From NCBI RefSeq assembly GCF_000878195.1, contig NZ_JXST01000024.1, positions 1 through 64,000 of the forward strand: a stretch of 64,000 nucleotides of DNA, given 5' to 3'. Both the position numbers and the translations under genes were made by a program. The notes under the pieces are model-generated. The model made no database searches, was not told where the DNA came from, and was given only the letters and a program-made list of their open reading frames with translations. The stretch comes from Mycolicibacterium llatzerense. Lineage in GTDB: Bacteria > Actinomycetota > Actinomycetes > Mycobacteriales > Mycobacteriaceae. This document shows positions 1-8,816 of the stretch, piece by piece. Positions within the stretch are counted from its first letter, which is position 1; each line of letters opens with the position of its first letter.

Positions 1-451
1 TGACCGGTGCCGCCTTCTTGGCGGGAGCAGCCTTCTTGGCCGGAGCCTTGGTGGCGGCGGCCTTCTTGGCCGGAGCGGCCTTCTTCGCGGGGGCAGCCTT
101 CTTGGCGGCGCCACGCTTGGCCGGAGCGGCGGTGGCACCGCGCTTCACGGCGGGGCCATCAGCCGAAAGACGCTGTGCGCCAGCGACAACGGCCTTGAAC
201 TGCGCGCCCGGACGGAATGCCGGAACCGACGTCGGCTTCACCTTGACGGTTTCGCCGGTGCGCGGGTTGCGCGCGACGCGTGCGGCGCGGCGACGCTGCT
301 CGAAGACGCCGAAGCCGGTGATGGTGACGCTCTCACCCTTGTGCACGGCGCGCACGATGGTGTCCACGATGTGCTCGACGGCCGCGGTGGCCTGACGACG
401 ATCGGTGCCCAACTTTTCTGTCAGGGCATCGATGAGTTCTGCTTTGTTCAT
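1..451 (-). CDS. hupB: HU-like nucleoid protein HupB, C-terminus cut by window edge
   Basis: Mycobacterial HU (HupB) binds and compacts DNA. The first 90 or so residues are a canonical HU fold, starting MNKAELIDALTEK and including the DNA-arm segment around RNPRTGETVKV. After residue 100 the protein becomes a run of KKAAPAKKAA-type repeats, the histone-H1-like tail specific to actinobacterial HU. About 150 codons are visible and the stop lies beyond base 1. The ATG is preceded by a good GGAGG about 8 nt upstream. It lies downstream of leuD on the same strand, behind a terminator and its own promoter, so it is probably a separate unit. Confidence 0.95.
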   Translation of the reverse strand, partial: MNKAELIDALTEKLGTDRRQATAAVEHIVDTIVRAVHKGESVTITGFGVFEQRRRAARVARNPRTGETVKVKPTSVPAFRPGAQFKAVVAGAQRLSADGPAVKRGATAAPAKRGAAKKAAPAKKAAPAKKAAATKAPAKKAAPAKKAAPV

Positions 452-496
452 CCAAAACCTCCGATTCAGTGGCCCTGGCTGGACCGACTACTGGAC

Positions 497-526
497 ACGG
501 TAAACCCAGTACCCGCCGATTTCCAA
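497..526 (-). promoter_or_regulatory. Predicted hupB promoter
   Basis: On the minus strand a -35 TTGGAA (526-521) and a -10 TACCGT (502-497) are separated by 18 bp, 46 nt upstream of the hupB ATG. Just upstream of the -35 is a small dyad, ACGCCC (532-537) and GGGCGT (544-549), which could be a binding site. Seen by eye only. Confidence 0.5.
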
Positions 527-659
527 GAGCCACGCCCAATTTCGGGCGTTGCTATGACGGATTTCGGCAATCTGGTTGGCCCACTTGGGAGGTGTTGGCG
601 GGTTTTTTGAACCTGGTTGCGGGGGCAGGGATTCGAGCTGCGCCCGAGTGCCGAAATGG

Positions 660-690
660 CTCCGCAGGCCCTCGGACAGGACCTGCGGAG
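660..690 (-). terminator. Hairpin terminator after leuCD
   Basis: A perfect 9-bp inverted repeat, CTCCGCAGG (660-668) and CCTGCGGAG (682-690), begins 9 bp beyond the leuD stop. There is no U-tract, as is common in mycobacteria. It separates leuCD from hupB. Confidence 0.6.
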
Positions 691-698
691 CGACTCGG

Positions 699-1292
699 TC
701 AGGCCGGCAGAGTCCGGGGTTTGTAGCTCGGCCGGCTCGCCTCGAATGCTTCGATCTCCGAGAGTTTCCGCAGCGTAAGGCCTATATCGTCAAGACCTTC
801 GAGCAGCCGCCATGCGGTGTAATCGTCAATCTTGAAGGGCAGCACGACCGTTCCCGCGGTCAAATTCCGATCTTGAAGATTCACAGTGATTTCCAGCCCT
901 GGATTCTGCTCGATGAGCTTCCAGAGCAGTTCGACATCGTCCTGCGCGACCTCCGCGGCGAGCAATCCGGCCTTGCCAGAATTACCGCGAAAAATATCTG
1001 CGAAGCGCGACGAAATGACGACCCGGAATCCGTAATCCATCAACGCCCACACCGCATGTTCGCGCGACGAGCCGGTGCCGAAGTCGGGGCCGGCGACCAG
1101 AACTGAGCCCCGGTCGAACGGCGGCAGGTTGAGGATGAACGACGGATCGGTGCGCCACCCGGCGAACAGTCCGTCCTCGAAACCCGTTCGGGTGACCCGC
1201 TTCAGGTACACCGCGGGGATGATCTGGTCGGTGTCGACATTCGACCGGCGCAGCGGAACGCCGATTCCGGTGTGGGTGTGGAAAGCCTCCAT
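699..1292 (-). CDS. leuD: 3-isopropylmalate dehydratase small subunit
   Basis: LeuD is the small subunit of isopropylmalate isomerase, which converts 2-isopropylmalate to 3-isopropylmalate in leucine synthesis. The 197-residue protein has the family start (MEAFHTHTGIGVPLRRSNVDTDQI) in which the VDTDQI loop is typical, and the GPDFGTGSSREHA loop of the swivel domain at about residues 68-80. Its length matches actinobacterial LeuD. It follows leuC by only 12 bp, with AGGAG upstream of the ATG, so the two subunits are co-expressed. Confidence 0.96.
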   Translation of the reverse strand: MEAFHTHTGIGVPLRRSNVDTDQIIPAVYLKRVTRTGFEDGLFAGWRTDPSFILNLPPFDRGSVLVAGPDFGTGSSREHAVWALMDYGFRVVISSRFADIFRGNSGKAGLLAAEVAQDDVELLWKLIEQNPGLEITVNLQDRNLTAGTVVLPFKIDDYTAWRLLEGLDDIGLTLRKLSEIEAFEASRPSYKPRTLPA

Positions 1293-1304
1293 TACAGTGC
1301 GCTC

Positions 1305-2729
1305 CTAGCTCAGATCAGCGGGTGAGGACAGGGTTCCGCGCACCGCGGTGGCGGCGGCGACGGCGGGTGACACCAGGTGGGTGCGGCCGCCCTTGCCTTG
1401 GCGGCCTTCGAAATTCCGGTTGGATGTCGACGCGCTGCGCTCACCCGGAGCCAGCTGATCGGGGTTCATGCCCAGACACATCGAGCAGCCTGCCTGCCGC
1501 CATTCGGCGCCGGCGGCGGTGAAAACCTCTCCCAAACCCTCGGTTTCGGCCTGCGCACGCACTGCCATCGACCCGGGCACCACCAGCATCCGCACCCCGT
1601 CGGCGACCTTGCGGCCACGCAGTACGTCGGCCACCACGCGTAGATCTTCGATCCGGCCGTTGGTGCAGGAACCGACGAACACGGTGTCCACGGCGATGTC
1701 CCGCATCGGCATGTTGGCCTGAAGGTCCATGTAGGCCAACGCTTTTTCCGCGGCCTGCCGCTCGCCCTCATCGAACATTTGTTCTGGGTCAGGAACATTC
1801 GCCGACAGCGGCACGCCCTGTCCGGGGTTGGTGCCCCACGTGACGAACGGGCTCAAGGAGGCTGCGTCGAGGTGCACCTCGGTGTCGAATTCGGCACCCT
1901 CGTCAGTACGTAACGCTGTCCACGCCGCCACAGCCGCGTCCCAATCCGCGCCCGTCGGCGCGTGCGGACGGCCCTTGAGGAACTCGAACGTCGTCTCGTC
2001 GGGAGCCACCATGCCGGCGCGGGCGCCGGCTTCGATGCTCATGTTGCAGATCGTCATCCGGCCTTCCATCGACAGCGATTCGATGGCGCTGCCGCGGTAT
2101 TCGATGACGTGGCCCTGACCGCCACCGGTGCCGATCTTGGCGATCACCGCAAGGATGATGTCCTTGGCGCTGACACCCGGCGGCAGCTCGCCGTCGACGT
2201 TGACCGCCATGGTCTTGAACGGCTTGAGCGCCAGCGTCTGCGTGGCCAGCACATGCTCGACCTCGGACGTGCCGATGCCCATTGCGATGGCACCGAAGGC
2301 GCCGTGCGTCGAAGTGTGGCTGTCACCACACACCACCGTCATGCCGGGCTGGGTCAGACCCAGCTGCGGGCCGATGATGTGCACGATGCCCTGCTGCGCG
2401 TCACCCATCGAGTGCAGACGGATGCCGAATTCCGCGCAGTTGCGCCGCAGCGTCTCAACCTGGGTGCGTGACACGGGATCCGCGATCGGCTTGTCGATGT
2501 CGATGGTCGGGACATTGTGGTCCTCGGTCGCGATCGTGAGATCCGGACGATGCACGGGCCGGCCGGCGAGGCGCAGACCGTCGAACGCCTGCGGGCTGGT
2601 GACCTCATGCACGAGATGCAGATCTATATAGATGAGATCGGGCTCGCGGGCGGCGTCAACACCTTTACCCTCGACCACCACATGGTCCGCCCAGACCTTC
2701 TCCGCCATGGTGCGTGGCTTGTTCGTCAT
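1305..2729 (-). CDS. leuC: 3-isopropylmalate dehydratase large subunit
   Basis: LeuC is the 4Fe-4S catalytic subunit of isopropylmalate isomerase. The 474-residue protein carries the aconitase-family signatures VVCGDSHTSTHGAFG (about 132-146), FVGSCTNGRIEDL and GCSMCLGMNPDQL, which supply the three cluster cysteines, and SNRNFEGRQG near the C-terminus. Length matches mycobacterial LeuC. It is the first gene of leuCD and is divergent from an IclR-family gene across a 75-bp gap holding inverted repeats, so control by that regulator is likely. Confidence 0.97.
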   Translation of the reverse strand: MTNKPRTMAEKVWADHVVVEGKGVDAAREPDLIYIDLHLVHEVTSPQAFDGLRLAGRPVHRPDLTIATEDHNVPTIDIDKPIADPVSRTQVETLRRNCAEFGIRLHSMGDAQQGIVHIIGPQLGLTQPGMTVVCGDSHTSTHGAFGAIAMGIGTSEVEHVLATQTLALKPFKTMAVNVDGELPPGVSAKDIILAVIAKIGTGGGQGHVIEYRGSAIESLSMEGRMTICNMSIEAGARAGMVAPDETTFEFLKGRPHAPTGADWDAAVAAWTALRTDEGAEFDTEVHLDAASLSPFVTWGTNPGQGVPLSANVPDPEQMFDEGERQAAEKALAYMDLQANMPMRDIAVDTVFVGSCTNGRIEDLRVVADVLRGRKVADGVRMLVVPGSMAVRAQAETEGLGEVFTAAGAEWRQAGCSMCLGMNPDQLAPGERSASTSNRNFEGRQGKGGRTHLVSPAVAAATAVRGTLSSPADLS

Positions 2730-2773
2730 GACTGTGCAGTTCCTTCCGCGATACCCGGGGAGGCTGACCTACC

Positions 2774-2811
2774 GTCTCACGATGCGGGACGCTAGTATCT
2801 CCCTGTGAGAC
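2774..2811. promoter_or_regulatory. Inverted repeats between leuC and the IclR gene
   Basis: GTCTCAC (2774-2780) and GTGAGAC (2805-2811) form a perfect 7-bp inverted repeat across the leuC/IclR divergent gap. The right arm overlaps the GTG start of the regulator. A second imperfect dyad, GTCTCAC-GAT-GCGGGAC, spans 2774-2790. The position suits an IclR-type operator that represses leuCD and the regulator itself. This is inferred from position and symmetry. Confidence 0.5.
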
Positions 2812-3506
2812 AGGATAGCGGCATCGGCGTCCTCGACAAAGCGGTGGGTGTGCTGCATTCAGTGGCTGAGTCACCGTGTGGACTGGCCGAACTGTGCACC
2901 CGCACCGGGCTGCCCCGGGCGACGGCCCACCGGCTGGCCGCGGGCCTCGAGGTCCACCGACTTCTGGCCCGCGACAACGAAGGACGGTGGCGGCTCGGCC
3001 CGGCACTGACCGAGCTGGCAGGGCAGGTCAACGACCCGCTGCTCAGCGCGGCGGGCGCGGTGCTCCCCCGGCTGCGCGAGATCACCGGCGAGAGCGTGCA
3101 GCTCTATCGCAGGGAAGGCCTGGCCCGGGTGTGCGTCATGGCCCTCGAACCGCCGTCCGGCCTGCGCGACACCGTGCCCGTCGGCAGTCGGCTACCGATG
3201 ACCGCCGGCTCCGGCGCCAAAGTGCTGCTGGCATACAGCGATCCCGCAACCCAGCAGGCGGTGCTGCCGACCGCGAAATTCACCGATCGGGTGCTGGCCG
3301 AAGTCCGCCGGCGCGGCTGGGCACAGAGCGCCGCCGAACGCGAACCCGGCGTGGCCAGCGTCTCGGCACCCGTACGGGACAGCCGCGGTGCGGTGATCGC
3401 GGCAGTGTCGGTGTCCGGGCCGATCGACCGGATGGGCCGCCGCCCCGGCGTCCGCTGGGCCAGCGATCTGCTGGCCGCGGCCGAAGCGCTCACCCGCCGG
3501 CTCTGA
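2805..3506 (+). CDS. IclR-family transcriptional regulator, probable leuCD regulator
   Basis: A 233-residue IclR-family protein. Residues about 8-65 are the winged helix-turn-helix (VLDKAVGVLHSVAE, then LCTRTGLPRATAHRLAAGLE). From about 75 to the end is the effector-binding domain, with DTVPVGSRLPMTAGSGAKVLLAY and the conserved REPGVASVSAPVRDSRGAVIAAVSVSGP-type segment. The GTG start is followed directly by the HTH region, and no earlier start fits. It is divergent from leuC, as Rv2989 is in M. tuberculosis, so a role in leucine biosynthesis control is the natural inference. The ligand is not visible from sequence. Confidence 0.88.
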   Translation: MRQDSGIGVLDKAVGVLHSVAESPCGLAELCTRTGLPRATAHRLAAGLEVHRLLARDNEGRWRLGPALTELAGQVNDPLLSAAGAVLPRLREITGESVQLYRREGLARVCVMALEPPSGLRDTVPVGSRLPMTAGSGAKVLLAYSDPATQQAVLPTAKFTDRVLAEVRRRGWAQSAAEREPGVASVSAPVRDSRGAVIAAVSVSGPIDRMGRRPGVRWASDLLAAAEALTRRL

Positions 3507-3626
3507 CGCAAACCAGCAAACCTTTGAATCCGCTGCATACGGCGACGACGACGGTCCTGATCACCTAAGTTCCTTAATGGACCCGGCAGGGCTGGGACGT
3601 ACCGCTGTTGGAAAGTAGGTTTCATC

Positions 3627-4940
3627 GTGTCGCAGCCACCACAGTGGCTGGCAACCGCACGGATGCTGCGCCGCACGGGCTTCGGAACCACCGGAGCCCA
3701 GGTCGACGCTGTGGTCAAACAGGACTGGTCGGCCTACCTCGACTGGGTGCTGAGCCTCGATCCGAACGCAGACCCGGGCGCCGTGGCGACCCCGATGCCG
3801 AAATCGCCCATCCCGCAGTACCCGCCGTCAGGCGCATCGGCCACCGAGATCGCCGCCTTCGGCCAGGAGCTCGTGGCGCGCATGCAGGTGCTGTCCGGCT
3901 GGTGGCTGCGCCGCATGGCCGCGGTGCAGCAGCCCATCCACGAGAAGCTGACGCTGTTGTGGCACAACCACTTTGCCACCTCTGCAGAGAAGGTCAACGC
4001 CGCGCAGCTGATGGGTGAGCAGAACGAGAAGCTGCGGACCCTCAAACTCGGCGACTTCGGCAGCCTCGCCTGGGCCATGCTGACGGACGGTGCGATGCTG
4101 CACTGGCTGGACGGTGACGTCAACACCGCGGCGGCCCCCAACGAGAACCTGTCCCGGGAGTTCATGGAGCTCTTCACCATGGGACATGCCAACGGCTACA
4201 CCGAGATCGACGTGAAAGAGGGCGCCAAGGCCCTCACCGGACGGCACCTGCGGCCCGACGGCAGCACCGCCGTCTACGCCGAACATCACGACGAGTCGGT
4301 CAAGACCGTGCTCGGTGTCACCGGCGACCTCACCGATACCGACTTCTGCAACATCGTGCTGCGTCAGCCCGCCTCAGCCGCTTTCGTCGCCGGAACCCTG
4401 TGGCGCCTACTGGCTTCGGACCAGCCGGCCTCCCCCGACACCGTGACCCGCCTGGTCGCCGCCTACGGCCCGAACCGGGATCTCAAGGCACTCACCAAGG
4501 CAGTGGTGCTCGATCCCGAGTTCACCAAGGCCGCGGGCACTGTCGTCAGCACTCCGGTCGAATGGTTGATGGGCATCGTGCGGTCGCTGGCGGTACCGCT
4601 CGACGACGACCACGTCCTCGCCGACCTCGACCAGGTGCTCCGGGTGATGGGTCAGCGCCCCTTCTATCCGCCGGACGTCGGCGGCTGGCCGCGCGGACAG
4701 CTCTGGTTGTCGACGAATAGTGCGGCAGCACGGGTCTGGGCCGCGAACCGGCTCCTGGCGCTCAGCGACATCAGCGCGGTCGAAAAGATGGCATCCAGTG
4801 AACGGATCGACGGCGTGGGGTACCTGTTCGGCATCGGCGCCTGGTCGGATCGCTCGGCGGCCGCCCTCAAACCATTGGTCTCCGATCCACACCGGCTGGT
4901 GGCAGCGGCCGTCATCACCCCCGAATACGTGACGTCCTAA
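3627..4940 (+). CDS. DUF1800 family protein
   Basis: A 437-residue DUF1800 protein. Typical features are the early LRRTGFG motif (family ARLLxRxxFG), WHNHFATSAEKV at about residue 112, and NENLSREFMELFTMG at about 172, which is close to the family NENLARELLELHTLG motif. No signal peptide is evident. It is followed by a DUF1501 gene after 9 bp. These two families are almost always found as a pair. Their biochemistry is unknown, although planctomycete and cyanobacterial members are linked to the cell surface. The GTG start is chosen because the conserved region begins within 10 residues. Confidence 0.88.
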   Translation: MSQPPQWLATARMLRRTGFGTTGAQVDAVVKQDWSAYLDWVLSLDPNADPGAVATPMPKSPIPQYPPSGASATEIAAFGQELVARMQVLSGWWLRRMAAVQQPIHEKLTLLWHNHFATSAEKVNAAQLMGEQNEKLRTLKLGDFGSLAWAMLTDGAMLHWLDGDVNTAAAPNENLSREFMELFTMGHANGYTEIDVKEGAKALTGRHLRPDGSTAVYAEHHDESVKTVLGVTGDLTDTDFCNIVLRQPASAAFVAGTLWRLLASDQPASPDTVTRLVAAYGPNRDLKALTKAVVLDPEFTKAAGTVVSTPVEWLMGIVRSLAVPLDDDHVLADLDQVLRVMGQRPFYPPDVGGWPRGQLWLSTNSAAARVWAANRLLALSDISAVEKMASSERIDGVGYLFGIGAWSDRSAAALKPLVSDPHRLVAAAVITPEYVTS

Positions 4941-4949
4941 AGAGATCCG

Positions 4950-6164
4950 ATGCCCGAGTTCAATCGCCGCAAGTTCTTGATCGCCAGCGCCGGGGTCGGC
5001 GCGGCCGGTCTGCTCGGCGGAGTCGCCGCGGTGACCCTGCCCGATCTGCTCCACGAAGCCCAAGACCGCCCGCTGCAGGCCAACCAGGGCATCCTGGTGA
5101 TCGTCACGCTGTACGGCGGCAATGACGGCCTCAACACGGTTATCCCATACGCGGACAACGCCTATCACGATGCCCGCCCCGAGCTCGCCTACCAGCCGGA
5201 GGAAGTGCTCCGGCTCGACCCCGCGTTCGGGCTCAACCCCGCGCTCACCGGGATGTCGAAGCTGTGGCAGTCCAACAAGCTCGCGATCGTGCGCGGTGTC
5301 GGCTACCCGAAGCCGGACCGCAGCCATTTCCGCTCCATGGACATCTGGCAGACCGCCAATCCCGTCGACGCCGTCACCAGCGGCTGGATCGGCCGCTGGC
5401 TGGACACCACCGGCGACGATCCGATCCGGGCCGTCAACATCGGCACCGTCCTGCCGCCGCTGGCCGTCGGCCAAAAGCACGTCGCGGCATCGCTTTCCGA
5501 CTTCGTCCCGGCCATCCCGCCCGACGTCGCGCGGACCTTGGCCGCGCTGAGCACCGACGACCCGAACGACACCACCGCCATGAGCCAGGTGTGCGAGTCC
5601 TATCGGGCCAATCACTCCACCAACACCCGCTTCGCACCGGTGATCAACGGCCGCCTGCAGACCATCGGCCAGGCCGACAACCAGTTGGCCAACGACCTCG
5701 AACTGGTGGCCCGCTGCATCCGGGCCGGCGTGCCCACGCAGGTGTACATGACGCAGCTGCTGGGTTTCGATACACATGCCGACGAACGCGCCCCTCAGCA
5801 GGCGTTGCTCAAGACTCTCGACGACGCCCTGACGCCCTTCTTCCACAAGCTGCAGGGCACGCCCTACGGCCGCAACGTCGTGGTGTTGATGTACTCAGAA
5901 TTCGGGCGGCGGGTCGCCGCCAATGCCTCACAGGGCACCGACCACGGCACCTCGGGGCCGGTGTTCATCGCGGGCACTCCCGTCACGGGCGGGTTCTACG
6001 GCGACGAGCCGAGCCTGACCGACCTGACCGACGGCGACCTCAAGACGACCGTCGACTTCCGTGACGTTTATCACGAACTGCTGTCCCGCACCCTCGGCGC
6101 GGACCCGGAGCCGTCGGTCGGCCGCGGACGGCGGGACATCGGATTCCTGACCGGCGGTAGGTAA
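4950..6164 (+). CDS. DUF1501 family protein with Tat signal
   Basis: A 404-residue DUF1501 protein, distantly related to sulfatase/alkaline-phosphatase folds. It opens with a Tat signal peptide (NRRKFLIASAGVGAAGLLGG), so it is exported folded. The mature region has the family motif VIVTLYGGNDGLNTVIPY (about 51-68) and later LLGFDTHADE and VVVLMYSEFGRR, which matches the usual metal-like site pattern. It lies 9 bp behind the DUF1800 gene, almost certainly in one operon, and is followed at once by a strong terminator. Export through Tat links it to tatA/tatC later in this window. Function unknown. Confidence 0.9.
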   Translation: MPEFNRRKFLIASAGVGAAGLLGGVAAVTLPDLLHEAQDRPLQANQGILVIVTLYGGNDGLNTVIPYADNAYHDARPELAYQPEEVLRLDPAFGLNPALTGMSKLWQSNKLAIVRGVGYPKPDRSHFRSMDIWQTANPVDAVTSGWIGRWLDTTGDDPIRAVNIGTVLPPLAVGQKHVAASLSDFVPAIPPDVARTLAALSTDDPNDTTAMSQVCESYRANHSTNTRFAPVINGRLQTIGQADNQLANDLELVARCIRAGVPTQVYMTQLLGFDTHADERAPQQALLKTLDDALTPFFHKLQGTPYGRNVVVLMYSEFGRRVAANASQGTDHGTSGPVFIAGTPVTGGFYGDEPSLTDLTDGDLKTTVDFRDVYHELLSRTLGADPEPSVGRGRRDIGFLTGGR

Positions 6165-6181
6165 TACCCCGGACAAGACAA

Positions 6182-6211
6182 AACGCCGGACCTGTTGTCA
6201 GGTCCGGCGTT
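6182..6211 (+). terminator. Terminator after the DUF1800-DUF1501 operon
   Basis: A perfect 13-bp stem, AACGCCGGACCTG (6182-6194) and CAGGTCCGGCGTT (6199-6211), with a TTGT loop, 17 bp after the DUF1501 stop. It also lies downstream of the minus-strand tRNA-Glu, so it may work in both directions. Confidence 0.85.
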
Positions 6212-6217
6212 CGTACG

Positions 6218-6290
6218 TACCCCCGATGGGATTCGAACCCACGCTACCGCCGTGAGAGGGCGGCGTCCTAGGCCGCTAGACGACGGGGGC
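6218..6290 (-). tRNA. tRNA-Glu (CTC)
   Basis: The reverse complement folds as a 73-nt tRNA. The acceptor strand begins GCCCCCG and ends CGGGGGT, the anticodon stem CCGCC/GGCGG encloses the loop CTCTCAC with anticodon CTC, and the T-loop is GGTTCGAATCC. No CCA is encoded. It is next to tRNA-Gln and upstream of gltX, the synthetase that charges it. Confidence 0.95.
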
Positions 6291-6350
6291 TAGAACTTCC
6301 GGAGCGTCAGCTTAGCCTAAGTGAGCTTGCTGACCTAATCGCTCCGGCAG

Positions 6351-6422
6351 CTGGGGTACCAGGACTCGAACCTAGAATGAGGGAATCAGAATCCCTAGTG
6401 TTGCCAATTACACCATACCCCA
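6351..6422 (-). tRNA. tRNA-Gln (CTG)
   Basis: The reverse complement is a 72-nt tRNA with acceptor TGGGGTA/TACCCCA, anticodon stem AGGGA/TCCCT around the loop TTCTGAT (anticodon CTG) and T-loop GGTTCGAGTCC. The weak U1-A72 acceptor end is typical of tRNA-Gln that is made by transamidation. CCA is not encoded. Confidence 0.95.
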
Positions 6423-6548
6423 TTTGATGCCTATCACCGCAGGTCACAGGCATCTTCGGACCGAATCGCCGAGCGGATGTTCGCCGCTTTTGCTTTCCGG
6501 GCCGACGAGCAGACTACCAAATAGTTGGCGCTGAATTAAATCGCCCGC

Positions 6549-8006
6549 TCACAGCCCGTTCCGGGCCGCCTGCAGCCGCGCCAGACTGCGGTCACGGCCC
6601 AGCAGTTCCATCGACTCGAACAGTGGTGGGCTGATGGCCGCGCCTGTGACCGCCACGCGGATGGGGCCGAACGCCTTGCGCGGCTTGAGTTCCAGGCCGT
6701 CGAGCAGCGCGGTCTTGAGCGCGGCTTCGATGTTGGCGGTGTTCCATTCGGTGACGGCGTCCAAGGCGCTCAGCGTGGCGTCCAGGACCTCCGCAGCCTC
6801 GGGCTTGAGTTCCTTGGCCGCCGACTTCTCGTCGATCGCGTAGGCGTCGTCGTTGAAGAACTTCACGAGTTCCCATGCGTCGCCGAGCACGACGATGCGG
6901 GTCTGGATCAACTCGGCCGCCGCGGCGAAACCCTTGTCGTCCAACGCGGTGTCGTGACCATGCGCGTCGAGGTACGCCTTGAGCCGCGCACTGAAGTCCT
7001 CCGGGGCCAGCCGGCGGATGTGCTCGGCGTTGATGGCGTCGGCCTTCTTCTGGTCGAATCGCGCCGGGTTCGAGTTGACGTTGGCCACATCGAAGGCGGC
7101 CACCATCTCGTCGAGGCTGAAGATGTCGTTGTCGTCGGCGATGCCCCAGCCCAACAGCGCCAGGTAGTTCAGCAGGCCCTCGGGAATGAAGCCACGATCG
7201 CGGTGCAGGAACAGGTTGGACTGCGGGTCGCGCTTGGACAGCTTCTTGTTGCCGTCACCGAGAACGCTTGGCAGATGGGCGAACTGGGGCACCGCATCAG
7301 CGACGCCGATCCGGATCAGCGCCTGGTACAGCGCGATCTGCCGCGGCGTCGACGGCAGCAGATCCTCGCCACGCAGCACGTGGGTGATCTTCATCAATGC
7401 GTCGTCGACAGGATTGACCAAGGTGTACAACGGATCTCCGCTCGCGCGGGTGATCGCGAAGTCCGGGACCACACCGGCGGCGAAGGTCGTCTCACCACGC
7501 ACCAGGTCGGTCCAGGTGATGTCCTCGTCGGGCATCTTCAGACGCAGCACCGGCTTTCGGCCGTCCGCCTCGAAAGCGGCCTTCTGCTCGGCGGTCAGGT
7601 CCCGGTCGTAGTTGTCGTAGCCCAGCTTCGGGTTGCGGCCGGCCGCGAGGTGCCGGGCCTCGACCTCCTCGGGCGTCGAGTAGGCCTCGTAAACCTCACC
7701 CGCGGCAAGCAGTTTCGCGATGACGTCCCGGTAGAGGTCGCTGCGCTGCGATTGCCGGTACGGCTCGTACGGGCCGCCGACCTCGGGACCCTCATCCCAG
7801 TTCAGCCCAAGCCAGCGCAGCGCGTCGAGGATGGCGTTGTAGCTCTCCTCGCTGTCGCGCGCGGCGTCGGTGTCCTCGATCCGGAACACGAAGTCGCCGC
7901 CGGTGTGTCGCGCGTACGCCCAGTTGAAGAGCGCGGTGCGGACCAGGCCGACGTGCGGGGTGCCGGTCGGCGACGGACAGAAGCGGACCCTGACAGGTGT
8001 AGTCAC
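6549..8006 (-). CDS. gltX: Glutamyl-tRNA synthetase (probably non-discriminating)
   Basis: A class I GluRS of 485 residues. The HIGH-type motif is CPSPTGTPHVGL near residue 15, and the KMSKS-type motif is NKKLSKRD around residue 255. I chose the GTG at 8006 because homologues begin MTTPVRVRF; it has AAAGGGAAA upstream and lies 1 bp past the stop of the FAH gene. A further upstream start would add only a short extra leader. Mycobacteria lack GlnRS, so this enzyme is expected to charge both tRNA-Glu and tRNA-Gln with Glu. Both tRNAs lie just downstream, and gatB, gatA and gatC are in this window. Confidence 0.95.
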   Translation of the reverse strand: MTTPVRVRFCPSPTGTPHVGLVRTALFNWAYARHTGGDFVFRIEDTDAARDSEESYNAILDALRWLGLNWDEGPEVGGPYEPYRQSQRSDLYRDVIAKLLAAGEVYEAYSTPEEVEARHLAAGRNPKLGYDNYDRDLTAEQKAAFEADGRKPVLRLKMPDEDITWTDLVRGETTFAAGVVPDFAITRASGDPLYTLVNPVDDALMKITHVLRGEDLLPSTPRQIALYQALIRIGVADAVPQFAHLPSVLGDGNKKLSKRDPQSNLFLHRDRGFIPEGLLNYLALLGWGIADDNDIFSLDEMVAAFDVANVNSNPARFDQKKADAINAEHIRRLAPEDFSARLKAYLDAHGHDTALDDKGFAAAAELIQTRIVVLGDAWELVKFFNDDAYAIDEKSAAKELKPEAAEVLDATLSALDAVTEWNTANIEAALKTALLDGLELKPRKAFGPIRVAVTGAAISPPLFESMELLGRDRSLARLQAARNGL

Positions 8007-8007
8007 G

Positions 8008-8790
8008 TTATTTCCCTTTGCGTACAACAGGATTGGAGAGCGTGCCGATGCCGTCGACGGTGATGCTGACGGTGTCGCCGTCCTCGATCGGGCCGACGCC
8101 CTCGGGCGTTCCGGTGAGGATGATGTCGCCGGGCAGCAGCGTCATGACGGCCGAGACCCATTCGATGATGGCGCCGACGTCATGCAGCAGCAGCGCGGTG
8201 TTGCTGTCCTGACGCTTCTGCCCGTTCACCTCGGTCCGGATGTCCAGATCCGCCGGATCGACGGCCGTCTCGATCCACGGGCCGATCGGGCAGAACGTGT
8301 CGTGCCCCTTGGCCCGCATCCACTGGCCGTCCTTCTGCTGCTGGTCACGCGCCGAGACGTCGTTGGCGATGGTGTAGCCGAGGATGAAGTCCTTGGCCTT
8401 GGCGGCCGGGACGTCCTTGCAGGGGCGCTCGATGACGACCGCCAGTTCACCCTCGTGGTGCACCGGGTTGGCGTCGGCGGGCAGCTGGATCGGGATGTTC
8501 GGCCCGATGATCGCGGTGTTGGGCTTGAGGAAGATCACCGGATCCTCGGGCGGCTCGCTGCCCATCTCGCGGGCGTGTGCCGCGTAGTTCTTGCCCATGC
8601 AGACCACCTTGCTGGCCAGGATCGGCGCCAGCAGCCGGACGTCGGCCAACGGCCACGACCGCCCGGTGAAGGTGGGGTTGCGGGACAGGTACTGCTCAGC
8701 GATTTCTTTGCAGACCGCATCGGAGTTCGGGTCGCCCTCGATCACCACAAAAGCGACGCCGTCTGGACTGGCAATTCGACCTAGGCGCAT
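8008..8790 (-). CDS. Fumarylacetoacetate hydrolase family protein
   Basis: A 260-residue FAH-fold enzyme, equivalent in position to Rv2993c. Metal-site features are HHEGELAVVIE near residue 112 and ANDVSARDQQQKDGQW near 142-157, followed by LLPGDIILTGTPEGVG. Family members cleave or isomerise beta-keto acids such as acylpyruvates, oxaloacetate or 2-hydroxyhepta-2,4-dienedioate. The substrate cannot be read from the sequence. The gene ends 1 bp before the gltX GTG, so the two are probably cotranscribed. Confidence 0.9.
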   Translation of the reverse strand: MRLGRIASPDGVAFVVIEGDPNSDAVCKEIAEQYLSRNPTFTGRSWPLADVRLLAPILASKVVCMGKNYAAHAREMGSEPPEDPVIFLKPNTAIIGPNIPIQLPADANPVHHEGELAVVIERPCKDVPAAKAKDFILGYTIANDVSARDQQQKDGQWMRAKGHDTFCPIGPWIETAVDPADLDIRTEVNGQKRQDSNTALLLHDVGAIIEWVSAVMTLLPGDIILTGTPEGVGPIEDGDTVSITVDGIGTLSNPVVRKGK

Positions 8791-8816
8791 CCGCCCAGCC
8801 TAATGAGGCCCGCTGG

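Noticed and set aside
1..120. Tandem GCCTTCTTGGC-type repeats
   Set aside because: They encode the Lys-Ala repeats of the HupB tail and are explained by that gene.
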